64,000 nt of DNA from Candidatus Gastranaerophilales bacterium. GTDB lineage: Bacteria; Cyanobacteriota; Vampirovibrionia; Gastranaerophilales; Gastranaerophilaceae. The position numbers and the translations under genes are program-made. Shown here one piece after another: positions 8,141 to 16,725 of the stretch; the first letter of the stretch is position 1, and the number at the start of each line of letters is the position of its first letter. Under the pieces are notes generated by a model. The model did no database searches. It had not been told where the DNA came from and worked only from the letters and a program-made list of their open reading frames with translations. The stretch covers positions 124,001 through 188,000 of the forward strand of contig CALUTI010000002.1 in NCBI GenBank assembly GCA_944323695.1, in the 5' to 3' direction.

Positions 8141-9347
8141 TTTGTATTTTTTCTTTGATTTTTTCCCAAGCGTCTTTAATTTCCCAATTTTCGCCCAATT
8201 CTAAATTAAGTTCGCTTGCATATTGTTCTAAATTAAGCGTTACTTGTTCTTTTAAGTCTTCATAGCCTGTATTTTCTTGAAAATCTATATTTGCTTCAGC
8301 CGCAATTTTAACAAGTTCTTTATATTCTTCGCTTTCATCTTGTTTATTATCTTGATTAGCTTCATATAATTCAAAAGCCTTTATTGCGTCTTCCTGTTCG
8401 GCTAAATTTTCGTCTTTTTCTATCAAGAAATCTACAATTTTTTGATTCAAAGTCTTACCGCCAATATTAGGATTAAATTTAATCTCTAATTTGCCGGCTA
8501 TTTCTTTTAATTTTTCAATATCATATACAACATCATTACCGGCGGCCGGCGGTGTATTTTTCTCTTTAATATCTGTTGCCAATTCTGCACGGTTGCGCGC
8601 TATAAGTTCGTTTGCAACCGTTTTTGTTACTTCGTAAATACCGTTTTGCTCGTCATCCGGGCTTGCAACTTTACCGGCTAAAATAACAGCGGATTTTAAT
8701 TTAATTTTTACTTTTTCCATGTTTTCCCCTTTCGTTTTTATTAGGTTATTATTTAACAATTCTTCTATTGTTATTTTTTCTACTTCCATATCGCTATCGG
8801 GGTTTAATTGAAATATGTTCAAATAACGCCCTGCAACTTCTTTTATATGTCTTTTGGCTTTCACTAAATCACTATCAAACCATTTTGGATAATCAGCGTC
8901 AGGGGCTGTTTTACAATCAAAATGCGGGGTATGATTTACTAAATCTATACCGGCTAAAACTACATTTTTAAATCCTTTTTGCCATGCCCAATTTAAAGCC
9001 ATTGAAGGGGTGTGAAAATGAAAATATAGGGCATTTGGTACACTTGTAAAAATATAGTCATTTTTTACAACCATGTACAATTCTTTTTTAGGATAATCCG
9101 GGATTAATTGAGCGCATTTGTGTTTTTTATATTTAAAATACTCATATTGCGTTACAATCGTACTATTTTTAACTTTCGGGCATATATCGTCATAAAAAAT
9201 AACATAGTCTACATCCGGGAAGGATTCACAAAAATAATTACATCCCATTGTAGTATATTTTTTTATAATTTCGGGTATTCTATCCCGTATTTTGTTAATA
9301 AAAGGACTGCGCCCAAATAGTATTAACGTATCTTTTGTATCTAACAT
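8133..9347 (-). CDS. Fusion: DUF115/sialyltransferase-like domain plus HeH/LEM-like phage head protein
   Basis: 404 residues from ATG 9347, which overlaps the upstream gene by seven bases (ATGTTAG). Residues 1-200 have L-F-G-R-S-P-F-I, V-D-Y-V-I-F-Y-D-D and G-F-K-N-V-V-L-A-G-I-D-L, resembling DUF115 or GT42-type glycan enzymes. The C-terminal 195 residues look like a separate phage protein: they begin at Met 210 (8720) behind an in-frame AAAGGGGAAAAC ribosome site and contain two HeH/LEM-like helical repeats (L-K-E-I-A-G-K-L-E-I-K-F-N and L-V-K-I-A-A-E-A-N-I-D-F). Two products, the full fusion and the short form, are possible. The enzyme assignment is tentative; the fusion is seen directly. 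Confidence 0.65.
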   Translation of the reverse strand: MLDTKDTLILFGRSPFINKIRDRIPEIIKKYTTMGCNYFCESFPDVDYVIFYDDICPKVKNSTIVTQYEYFKYKKHKCAQLIPDYPKKELYMVVKNDYIFTSVPNALYFHFHTPSMALNWAWQKGFKNVVLAGIDLVNHTPHFDCKTAPDADYPKWFDSDLVKAKRHIKEVAGRYLNIFQLNPDSDMEVEKITIEELLNNNLIKTKGENMEKVKIKLKSAVILAGKVASPDDEQNGIYEVTKTVANELIARNRAELATDIKEKNTPPAAGNDVVYDIEKLKEIAGKLEIKFNPNIGGKTLNQKIVDFLIEKDENLAEQEDAIKAFELYEANQDNKQDESEEYKELVKIAAEANIDFQENTGYEDLKEQVTLNLEQYASELNLELGENWEIKDAWEKIKEKIQND

Positions 9348-10039
9348 AATTTTAAATTGCCTTTGTCTGCGCCTGTCACATGCCAAATTTTGACATCTTC
9401 TTTTGCAACTTCCCGGCCGGTATATGGGCGGTTATAGCAATAATTATATTTTTCACTTATCAGCTTAATTTTTTTGTGGAAAACATAATTTATTATTGTT
9501 TCATCTGCTGAAAACACCCGAGGCAAACCCAAGCACCCCCGCCAACTCTTTTTTATTTGCGCTAAATAGTTTTCATTATTCATTTTAGGAATATTAAATA
9601 ACATCACCCCGGAATTTATATAATATTCTATCCCTAATTCTTCAGCCTGCTTGTTGGCGTAATCTATACCCCTACAACCTATAATATAATTATTTTCAAA
9701 ATCGGCGTTATATAATTCGCTAATATCGCCTTTGCAAACTGTATCACAATCCAAATACAGCGCCCTGTCTGCAAAATTTAAGTATTTCGGGATTAAAAAC
9801 CGCACAAAACAACTTTTGCTAACGTGTTTATATCCGCATAAATCTTTTGTAAATTCTGCTAATTCGGATTCATCATATTTTATTATTTCTACATTCCCAA
9901 ATTCTGTTAAATCATCTTTTGGTAACTCTGAAATGCAGAAAAAATAAAACTTTGCATTTTTATTATATTTTTTTACGCTTTTTGCGGAATTTAGCGCATA
10001 TTTATAATAATTTTTATCAAAACAATATACTATATTCAT
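9341..10039 (-). CDS. Glycosyltransferase family 8 protein
   Basis: 232 residues covering a GT8 retaining glycosyltransferase fold: N-I-V-Y-C-F-D-K-N-Y start, R-A-L-Y-L-D-C-D-T with the metal and sugar-nucleotide D-x-D at 97-99, Y-I-N-S-G-V-M-L-F-N, and K-I-W-H-V-T-G at the end. Such enzymes transfer hexoses from nucleotide sugars onto glycans or proteins. The gene lies in the head module after the capsid gene and its terminator, not in a surface-polysaccharide cluster. Likely targets are the virion or, in the lysogen, the host surface; the acceptor cannot be read from sequence. Ribosome site AAAAGG. Confidence 0.85.
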   Translation of the reverse strand: MNIVYCFDKNYYKYALNSAKSVKKYNKNAKFYFFCISELPKDDLTEFGNVEIIKYDESELAEFTKDLCGYKHVSKSCFVRFLIPKYLNFADRALYLDCDTVCKGDISELYNADFENNYIIGCRGIDYANKQAEELGIEYYINSGVMLFNIPKMNNENYLAQIKKSWRGCLGLPRVFSADETIINYVFHKKIKLISEKYNYCYNRPYTGREVAKEDVKIWHVTGADKGNLKLC

Positions 10040-10049
10040 AAAAACCTTT

Positions 10050-10082
10050 TAAAAAATGCACCGCCCGAAAAAGGGCGGTACA
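10050..10082 (-). terminator. Intrinsic terminator after the capsid gene
   Basis: Read on the minus strand, ACCGCCC, a 6-base loop and GGGCGGT (10060-10079 in + coordinates) are followed by GCA and six T residues (10056-10051). It separates the protease/capsid gene from the glycosyltransferase gene and should end or attenuate most transcripts there. Confidence 0.82.
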
Positions 10083-10102
10083 TTTTACATAAATTATACG
10101 AC

Positions 10103-12316
10103 TTATGAGCCGCTTGTACTTGCGGTATTAGCACCCAAACAGAAGGAACCCGCATGACGTGCGCCGTAATCAACGTCTTGGAATGCCGTAATTTGTACGC
10201 CGCCTTTATTTGAATATGTATATGGGTCTACAATGAGTTCAAGACCGCCAAACATACCCAAAATCAAATCGGCAAAATTACCCAAGAATACATCACCGTC
10301 GGCAATTTGGTTTGTAACAAGTGCTTTGTAGCCATTTACTTTGTTATCAGATTCCCAAATATAACCGCTTACGCCAGTTGATTTAAGCGTAGTTTTGCAA
10401 TGTCCTTTAGTTTTTGCGTTGAACACATACGCCATATCTTCAACAGCCGCATTATCTGCGCCTATTTCGGTTTCCATTTTTACCAATTCTGCATAAGTAG
10501 GTTGAGCAGACGCAAATTTAACAACGTTTATACCGTCAGTATTTTTAATACCTTTTGGTTGGTTGCTTGTTCCTGTACCGTAGAATGCGGCTTTATCAAT
10601 TGCAAGTGCCAAAGCTAAGGCAATATCTTGCCTTACAAAGTTTTCCAAGTCCATGCTAGACTGTTTTAACATGGTTCTTGTAATGTAAGTATTTGCCGCA
10701 ACTGTTTTCATTCTTAATTGAAGCGTGCCAAATGTCGCGTTGCTTGTTGTTGGCGCGGTATCTTCACCAACCCAGTAAGCACTTGCGCCGGCTGTCTGCT
10801 TCGGAATGTCAATATTACCAACTAAGCCGGTTAATTGTCTTGCTAACTGCATAATAACAGATTTATTGCGTAACAATTCAATAAATGACCCGGTTAAGAG
10901 TTTTGTTTCAATTGTTGCACCGCCGGCCGTCGTATCTAAGCTTGCTTTAGGAAGCATAGGGGCTACAAGTGCTTCAACCGGAATTACAAGACCTTTGTTT
11001 TTAGCGCCGTATTTATCTTTAGCCCTTGCGCACATTTCAAACTCTTTTTGTGCGGCGTCTTGTGCGTAATGGTCGGAAGGATTAGCCAAAGCATTAATTA
11101 AGTTTACAAAACTAAAATTGCGGGCTTCATCCAAAGTAAGACCTACGCCAAAATTAGAATTAAGCGGCTTTTGGTCGCTTGATTGGCCTTTAAGCAATTC
11201 ATCTTTAAACTGGTCTACAGTTTTATTATCTTTAACAAAATCTAACGCTTTTTCTTTTGCGTTGTATTCTTCTCCCAATTTGATAATTGTTGCTATTCTG
11301 TCTTTTTCTGCTTTAATCTGCGCGTCTGCTTTGGCTTTTATTGCGGCCTCGTTGTTTCCGCCTTCGCCGTCTTCTTCCTGCATTTTTGCGCTAATCATAG
11401 CTTTAATTTGGGCGTCTGTCATTCCTGCATTAATTAAGGAATCGTAATCAAGCCCGTAGGCTTCGCACATTTTTTTCAAATCCATTTTTTTATTCCCTTT
11501 CGTTTTACCGTTTATACTAACATCTTTTTTTAACCCGGCCGGTTTTTCTTCCGCTTTGACTTCCCCGTCTTTCGCGCCTAAATCCTTATTTTTAAACCAA
11601 TCCGTTTTAAAATTCTTATATTTTTTTATGTCAAATTTTTGCCCGTTTATTTCAAGACAATTATTATTAATCAGGGCTTTTACTTCGTTTTCTTCTATTT
11701 CGTCACAAAAGCCCTTTTCTAACGCCATTGAAGCGGTTAGCCATGTTTCATCTGCTAACAATTGCTTTATTTCATCTTCCGCAAGCCCTGTTTTTTCGAC
11801 ATAAGCGGCTAACATTGATTCTTCTACTTTGTCTAAAGTGTCGGCTTGTTGCCGCATATCGTTTGCGTTACCGGCTGATATTGTCCATGGTTTGTGTATC
11901 ATCATCATGGAATTTTTAGGCATTATAATCTTATCGCCGGCCATAGCAACCAATGAAGCAATAGAAGCCGCCAAGCCGTCAATATATACAACTATTTGAG
12001 CCTTACAACGCTTTAACATGCTGTATATCGCTTGACCTGCGAAAACATCACCGCCGGGGCTGTTTATTCTTACTGATATTGTTTCGGCGTCTTCAACCTC
12101 TTTTAATTGCTCTGCAAACTCTTTACTTGTTACTTCGTCCCAGTAGCCGTCATCACCAATAACACCATATAAAAGTATTTCGGCTTCTTTTTTGTTTTCT
12201 TTGTTTAAAAAACTTTTAAACTTCCAAAAATTCTTTTTAGTGTTTTTATTTTCGGGTTTTTCTATGCTTGCATAGATTTTATTTGTCGGTTTGTTCTTCG
12301 GGATTATCGCCAACAT
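10103..12316 (-). CDS. Fused ClpP-like head maturation protease and HK97-type major capsid protein
   Basis: 737 residues. Residues about 46-215 form an S14 (ClpP-like) prohead protease: I-N-S-P-G-G-D at 84-90, G-L-A-A-S at 114-118 with the likely nucleophile S118, and M-M-I-H with H141. A linker and scaffold-like helical region (about 278-390) precede an HK97-fold capsid domain (L-V-I-P at about 440, A-Y-W-V-G-E, Y-G-T-G-T-S-N-Q-P-K-G-I). Protease-capsid fusions occur in some phages and release capsid by self-cleavage. Met 278 (11485) is preceded by an in-frame CGAAAGGGAA ribosome site, so a separate 460-residue scaffold-capsid could also be made. The gene overlaps the portal by 38 bases. Confidence 0.92.
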   Translation of the reverse strand: MLAIIPKNKPTNKIYASIEKPENKNTKKNFWKFKSFLNKENKKEAEILLYGVIGDDGYWDEVTSKEFAEQLKEVEDAETISVRINSPGGDVFAGQAIYSMLKRCKAQIVVYIDGLAASIASLVAMAGDKIIMPKNSMMMIHKPWTISAGNANDMRQQADTLDKVEESMLAAYVEKTGLAEDEIKQLLADETWLTASMALEKGFCDEIEENEVKALINNNCLEINGQKFDIKKYKNFKTDWFKNKDLGAKDGEVKAEEKPAGLKKDVSINGKTKGNKKMDLKKMCEAYGLDYDSLINAGMTDAQIKAMISAKMQEEDGEGGNNEAAIKAKADAQIKAEKDRIATIIKLGEEYNAKEKALDFVKDNKTVDQFKDELLKGQSSDQKPLNSNFGVGLTLDEARNFSFVNLINALANPSDHYAQDAAQKEFEMCARAKDKYGAKNKGLVIPVEALVAPMLPKASLDTTAGGATIETKLLTGSFIELLRNKSVIMQLARQLTGLVGNIDIPKQTAGASAYWVGEDTAPTTSNATFGTLQLRMKTVAANTYITRTMLKQSSMDLENFVRQDIALALALAIDKAAFYGTGTSNQPKGIKNTDGINVVKFASAQPTYAELVKMETEIGADNAAVEDMAYVFNAKTKGHCKTTLKSTGVSGYIWESDNKVNGYKALVTNQIADGDVFLGNFADLILGMFGGLELIVDPYTYSNKGGVQITAFQDVDYGARHAGSFCLGANTASTSGS

Positions 12317-13781
12317 CTTTTATTACCTCATCTTTTACTAATATGCCTTTGGCTCTTAGTATGTCGTTTTCCTTTTGGATTTCTTCCCATACTTCATCAG
12401 GGTCGCGGCCTTGCTCTCGTATCACGTCTGAACGTGAACGGAAGCCATTTTGTACGGAAATTGACGCACTATTAACATCTTTAACCGGGTCAACCCACAT
12501 CCAACGGCGCATAGTCCATGTAACTTCTTTATATTTGTCTATGCGTTCGGGTTTTAAATAACCATTGCCGCATTTAATTTTTGAAGCTAAAAGAGAATAT
12601 TTTAACCATTCTTCATGTATTCTTTCGATTACGAGTGATTTAAACCATTCTTGCAAGCCCTTCCATACTTCACGGGTTTCAATTACACCATGACGCAAAG
12701 AAGAAAAGTTTACGCTTGTTAAATCGCCGGTTAATTCCGCATAGCCGGTACAAAGCCCGGCCGCAATATCTCTTAAAATCGCTTTATTAAAAACATCAAA
12801 TTCACCATTTGGATAATTCGGGTCAAATTTTTTAACATCATACCCGGCCGGCAATTGCTGAAAACTTGCTGGGCTTGCTTCTATGTCTATGTCCTCGTTG
12901 TTTTCGTCTTCGTCGTACGCTTCCGGGTCGTTATTAGTTATAAAACCCATTTGACAGGCACCGGCGCGGGCGTGTTCGACTGCCGCAACTTCAAAACCGT
13001 TTAACATATTCATGTGCATAAGCACCGGCGAAAACCAAGGAATACCCCTTTTTTGGTCTATAAATTGCGGTAAGAATAAATGTATTATTTCATCTGCCGG
13101 TATTATGTCGTAAGGTTCGCCGTATGTTTGGTTTAATAAATCATCATCATATTTTTTAATGTAATACTTTAATGGTTTACCATAACTGCTAAATTCAATT
13201 CCAAATCTTACAAAACTCCCGTTAGGTTGTATAGATACGTCGTTTTTATCAATATCAAGCCTGCGGGGGTCTATAAGTTGCAGGGCAAAACCCCACGCCC
13301 CCGCGTTTCGGCCTTTAATTATCCTTATTAAACATTCACCTTCGCGGGCGCAAGTTTTGATAGCAAGTTTACATAAGCTTATAAAATTTTGTTGCTGTTT
13401 AACGTCGCAATATTTAGCCTTTTGCCATTCCTTCCACGCTTTTTCATGGGCTTCATTGGCTTTTGTGTCTAATTCGCCGTTTTGGTCTTTGGCCTGCGCT
13501 TGTAAGCTTATACCTTTATCGCCTATAACATTATTTTCAAGCAACGATAAGAATTTAACCGCATGCGGGTCGTTCATATATTCATTGCAAGAACGCGCTA
13601 CAAGCGGTTTTAAAAACTTATAGACTATTTGGTCTGCTGTATATTTATATGTATTCCAAGACCATGTAAGCCTGTTTGTTTTTGCGGCTTCATACGCTTT
13701 AGGCCTTACAACCACATAATGACCTTTTGCCGGTGTTTGATTATTTTTTTTATTTTTAAATAGGTTAAATATGCTAAACAT
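12279..13781 (-). CDS. Portal protein, lambda gpB family
   Basis: 500 residues of the lambda-type portal: R-L-T-W-S-W near residue 36, L-V-A-R-S-C-N-E-Y, H-A-V-K-F-L-S-L-L-E-N-N-V-I-G, then Q-L-I-D-P-R-R-L at about 168, E-I-I-H-L-F-L-P-Q-F and the capsid-proximal G-L-C-T-G-Y-A-E-L-T-G-D. The dodecameric portal is the DNA entry and exit channel and docks the terminase. It follows the gpW-like gene and overlaps it at the start (13781), in the lambda order W, B, C. Confidence 0.92.
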   Translation of the reverse strand: MFSIFNLFKNKKNNQTPAKGHYVVVRPKAYEAAKTNRLTWSWNTYKYTADQIVYKFLKPLVARSCNEYMNDPHAVKFLSLLENNVIGDKGISLQAQAKDQNGELDTKANEAHEKAWKEWQKAKYCDVKQQQNFISLCKLAIKTCAREGECLIRIIKGRNAGAWGFALQLIDPRRLDIDKNDVSIQPNGSFVRFGIEFSSYGKPLKYYIKKYDDDLLNQTYGEPYDIIPADEIIHLFLPQFIDQKRGIPWFSPVLMHMNMLNGFEVAAVEHARAGACQMGFITNNDPEAYDEDENNEDIDIEASPASFQQLPAGYDVKKFDPNYPNGEFDVFNKAILRDIAAGLCTGYAELTGDLTSVNFSSLRHGVIETREVWKGLQEWFKSLVIERIHEEWLKYSLLASKIKCGNGYLKPERIDKYKEVTWTMRRWMWVDPVKDVNSASISVQNGFRSRSDVIREQGRDPDEVWEEIQKENDILRAKGILVKDEVIKDVGDNPEEQTDK

Positions 13782-14029
13782 TAAAATCTATACCCAATCG
13801 TTTTAAAAGTCTTATTGCGTCTTGCTTTGATTCTTGCTAATTCGCTACGGTAATATGTCCGCAAATTTAACAATTCATCAAAAGTAAATTTGGTTATTTC
13901 CCGATTATTAATTTTTAATGTTTTATAATCGTCTGTTAATCGCCCTTCTATTGCCGCTTCAATAGCTTCTAACATCTTTTCGGCGTGCGTTTTGGGCGTT
14001 TCTTGGGTTATGTTTTCTTCATCTGCCAT
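13781..14029 (-). CDS. Head-to-tail joining protein, gpW-like
   Basis: 82 residues; after an acidic N-terminus the segment A-E-K-M-L-E-A-I-E-A-A-I-E-G, then I-T-K-F-T-F-D-E-L-L-N-L and Y-Y-R-S-E-L-A-R matches the helix-hairpin-helix plan of lambda gpW. gpW stabilises packaged heads and provides a docking site for gpFII. It lies between the terminase large subunit and portal genes, the lambda position, with one base between it and the terminase stop. Confidence 0.78.
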   Translation of the reverse strand: MADEENITQETPKTHAEKMLEAIEAAIEGRLTDDYKTLKINNREITKFTFDELLNLRTYYRSELARIKARRNKTFKTIGYRF

Positions 14030-14030
14030 G

Positions 14031-15950
14031 TTAAACTCTCCAACTTTGCGCGTATGTTTGTTTTGTATTAATTTTGCGTTTTTTCCGCATTTTAAGCGCT
14101 GTATTTTCGTTTGCGGGTTTATCCGGCTTTTCAGGTTCTTTATTGCTAAGCTTTTGTTTAAGTTCTTGCAATTTATTTTTTATCGCGTTTTCTTTCAAGC
14201 GTTCCCCGATTCTCTCAAAATTCGGATTGAGTATTTTTAAAGCCGCATAAGAATAAACCCTACAGTCTAAAGCTTCGTTTCTTTGGCGGATTTTTTCCCA
14301 CGTTCTTTTTGGAAAACCTTTTACAAACTTAGTTATTAATTTTTCTGCGGTTAAACTATCAAAATATGCTTTATCGCATTTTCTCGGAAAGTGCATATAA
14401 CCCGCCCCGAAAGAAGATATTTTTAACCGGCCGTAAATAGTTCCTTTTGCTTGGTCGACACCTACCGGGAATAATTTAACGGTCTTATTTTTAGATTTTC
14501 CGCATTTAACTTTACTTTGAGCGCCTACAATCGGGATACCTTCACCGCCAACACCTTTTATTAAATAAACCCTTTGAGTGTAACGGGTTCGGCCATATTC
14601 ATAAACGCTTTGCGTTTTATGTCCGCCGGTATCTATACAAGTTGCGCTAATATTTAGTCTTGCGCCGGATTCGTGTAAGTAATCAGAAGCTAAAATATCG
14701 TCTAATTGTTCCCATACTTCCGGTTGGTCGGGGTCACCGTACAACCTAATATAATCAATTAACCATGATTCTTCACCCTTACCCCACGCGGTTATTTCAA
14801 CTTCTAAACGGTCGTCTTGTGTGTCAACCCCGGCCGTTAATACTACGGCATTTTTAGGGATTTTTGTATAACCTTCCGTCCTTGCTTCTAAGCTGTCAGG
14901 GTCTACGCTTTCGCCGGCTTCTTCCCAAGTTTCGCCCAAGGAAGTATTAACCCAAGTTTTGAGGGTGTCCGGTTTGTCTTTTGCGTCTAAGAAGTCTTGC
15001 ACAATATCCGCAAGCTTACGCCAAGGGCTGTACAATTCGTTTAAATGAAAACCTGCAACGCCTTTAAATTCTTCTTGCGCTTCCCAATATCCGCGGGCTA
15101 TTGCCCTGTATCTGTCTGAATCAGATAAATGAGCGCCGCAATGTTCGCATTCGTAGTAAGCTTCTTTTACATTGTCTTTGCTATATTTTACATGCCCCCA
15201 CCTTAAACGCTGATAAACACCGCAATACGGGCAAGGTACATAATAATAGCGCTGGTCACTTTCTGCAAAAGCCTTTTCTATTCGGCTAACGCCTTTTATA
15301 GTCGGGGTTGAAAATAGCCCGATTTTTTTATTCCAGTATGTTGTAGTTCTTTTAATGGCAAGGTTTACCGGGTCGCCTTCTGCGCCGGCACTTACCGGGT
15401 AGCGGTCTACCTCGTCGCATAGCACAATTCTAATAGGTCTTGACGCAAGACCAGCCGGGGAATTTGCACCAACCATGGTTATATGACCGCCCGGGAAAAG
15501 TTTATGTAGAATTGTATTGTCTGAATCTTTAGACTTTGAGCTTTTAACCTTTTTGGTTAAACATGGATTATCTCTAACCATTGGCGCTAGTCTGTCTTTA
15601 CTCCAAGTTTGCGCCATTTCCAAGGTCGGTTGAAGATTTAATATTGTGCTTGGGTCTTGGTCGATATAATAACCCACAATATTATTTAAAATCTCGGTTT
15701 TTCCAACTTGCGCGGAAGACATAACAACGGTTTTTGTTACTTGCGGGTCGCTAAAAGCGTCCATAATTCCACGTTGATATTCCGCCCTTGATGTCTTATA
15801 TTTTCCGGGTTCGGCTGAAGCCTCCGGGCTTAAATATCTGTATAAGTCTGCCCATTCGGATATAGTTAATTTTGGCGGACATTTCCAACAATTAAAAGCC
15901 TGTCTAATTATCCCCCGTATTTTCTGTAATTCCTGTATCTGATTCATCAA
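14031..15950 (-). CDS. Terminase large subunit, lambda gpA family
   Basis: 639 residues. The ATPase half has Walker A S-S-A-Q-V-G-K-T-E (78-86) and Walker B V-L-C-D-E (176-180). A zinc-ribbon insert C240/C243 and C268/C271 follows, then the nuclease half beginning L-T-A-G-V-D-T-Q with the metal Asp at 376. The enzyme packages DNA and cuts at cos in lambda-type phages. Its start is inside the small-subunit gene (47-base overlap), suggesting coupled translation. The gpA family is what suggests cohesive-end packaging here. Confidence 0.95.
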   Translation of the reverse strand: MMNQIQELQKIRGIIRQAFNCWKCPPKLTISEWADLYRYLSPEASAEPGKYKTSRAEYQRGIMDAFSDPQVTKTVVMSSAQVGKTEILNNIVGYYIDQDPSTILNLQPTLEMAQTWSKDRLAPMVRDNPCLTKKVKSSKSKDSDNTILHKLFPGGHITMVGANSPAGLASRPIRIVLCDEVDRYPVSAGAEGDPVNLAIKRTTTYWNKKIGLFSTPTIKGVSRIEKAFAESDQRYYYVPCPYCGVYQRLRWGHVKYSKDNVKEAYYECEHCGAHLSDSDRYRAIARGYWEAQEEFKGVAGFHLNELYSPWRKLADIVQDFLDAKDKPDTLKTWVNTSLGETWEEAGESVDPDSLEARTEGYTKIPKNAVVLTAGVDTQDDRLEVEITAWGKGEESWLIDYIRLYGDPDQPEVWEQLDDILASDYLHESGARLNISATCIDTGGHKTQSVYEYGRTRYTQRVYLIKGVGGEGIPIVGAQSKVKCGKSKNKTVKLFPVGVDQAKGTIYGRLKISSFGAGYMHFPRKCDKAYFDSLTAEKLITKFVKGFPKRTWEKIRQRNEALDCRVYSYAALKILNPNFERIGERLKENAIKNKLQELKQKLSNKEPEKPDKPANENTALKMRKKRKINTKQTYAQSWRV

Positions 15951-16446
15951 AACCCGGTGTAACCAATTCGTTTAATATTTCTTCCACTCCGTCGGTTAAT
16001 ATTACTTCGGCTTCGTTAGGGGTTTCCGTTGTTGCCAATGTTGGCGCTAATTTCCGCGGCATTGCTAATAGTTTACCCCTGCAATTCATTATTATTTTTT
16101 CAAGTTCATGCTTAACCAATTCAACCGAAACATATTGACCCCTTTTAATCCCTAAATCAAATTCTATGCGGTCGGCTTCGGCTTTAGCTTTTCTTGCCCT
16201 CTCGTATTTGCCGTCTAGTTCGCCGTCTTCATCTCCGCAAAATTCTTTATAGTAATATGCTTGTACGCAAGCCGGTATGTCATATTGTCCGGGCTTTTCG
16301 GGTCTTGGTATAACCTCATCTTCTACAAGTTGTTGTATTCTTCGGGGGGTTATTCCTAGTATTTCGGCTAATAAATCTAATTTTGATGTAATTTCATTTA
16401 TTGCCACAAGCGAAACCCCATGAGCCTTTATTTTTAACACTTTCAA
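15904..16446 (-). CDS. Terminase small subunit, Nu1-like
   Basis: 180 residues with an N-terminal winged helix-turn-helix (L-D-L-L-A-E-I-L-G-I-T-P-R-R-I-Q-Q-L at about 26-43) and a helical middle (R-A-R-K-A-K-A-E-A-D-R-I-E-F-D) as in DNA-recognising small terminases that bring the phage cos region to the large subunit. It overlaps the large subunit by 47 bases. The non-coding stretch just upstream carries repeated CGAAA-type motifs that could be its binding sites. Confidence 0.82.
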   Translation of the reverse strand: MKVLKIKAHGVSLVAINEITSKLDLLAEILGITPRRIQQLVEDEVIPRPEKPGQYDIPACVQAYYYKEFCGDEDGELDGKYERARKAKAEADRIEFDLGIKRGQYVSVELVKHELEKIIMNCRGKLLAMPRKLAPTLATTETPNEAEVILTDGVEEILNELVTPGFDESDTGITENTGDN

Positions 16447-16725
16447 ACGAAAAGCGAAACGATATATTTAACCCATAATTAGCCAAAACCCTAAATTTAA
16501 CAATATTTACAAACTAAAACGAAAAACGAAATGTTAATTTTTAACTGTACCTAAAAAACCTTCGCGAGTTTCCTTACCCGCAAGAACAGGGGGTGTCGGG
16601 AAGTACCTTTTACCCCTTGATATTCAATGTTTATAAGGGTTTTAACCTATTTTTTTATTATGTTTTTGCTTTTCTTTACCTCATTTAATCAGAATAGCCC
16701 CCATGCGGGGGGTTTGTTCAGTGTT
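16447..16725. other. Non-coding region upstream of terminase: possible cos/packaging region
   Basis: 279 bases without a supported gene. On the + strand AAACGAAAAGCGAAACG (16445-16461) and AAAACGAAAAACGAAATG (about 16516-16533) form two clusters of CGAAA-type repeats next to the small terminase. A more GC-rich stretch lies around 16560-16610. By analogy with lambda this is where cosN and the R sites would be, but no cohesive-end sequence can be recognised by eye. Confidence 0.35.
16698..16712 (-). terminator. GC hairpin after the NinB-like gene
   Basis: CCCCC at 16698-16702 pairs with GGGGG at 16707-16711 around ATGC, just past the stop of the NinB-like gene. The T-run on the minus side is poor, so it may be a weak terminator or a structural element at the boundary between early and late genes. 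Confidence 0.45.

Noticed and set aside
9348-9386. 13-codon N-terminal extension of the LEM fusion gene
   Set aside because: It overlaps the GT8 coding end and lacks a ribosome site; ATG 9347 gives the normal coupled overlap.
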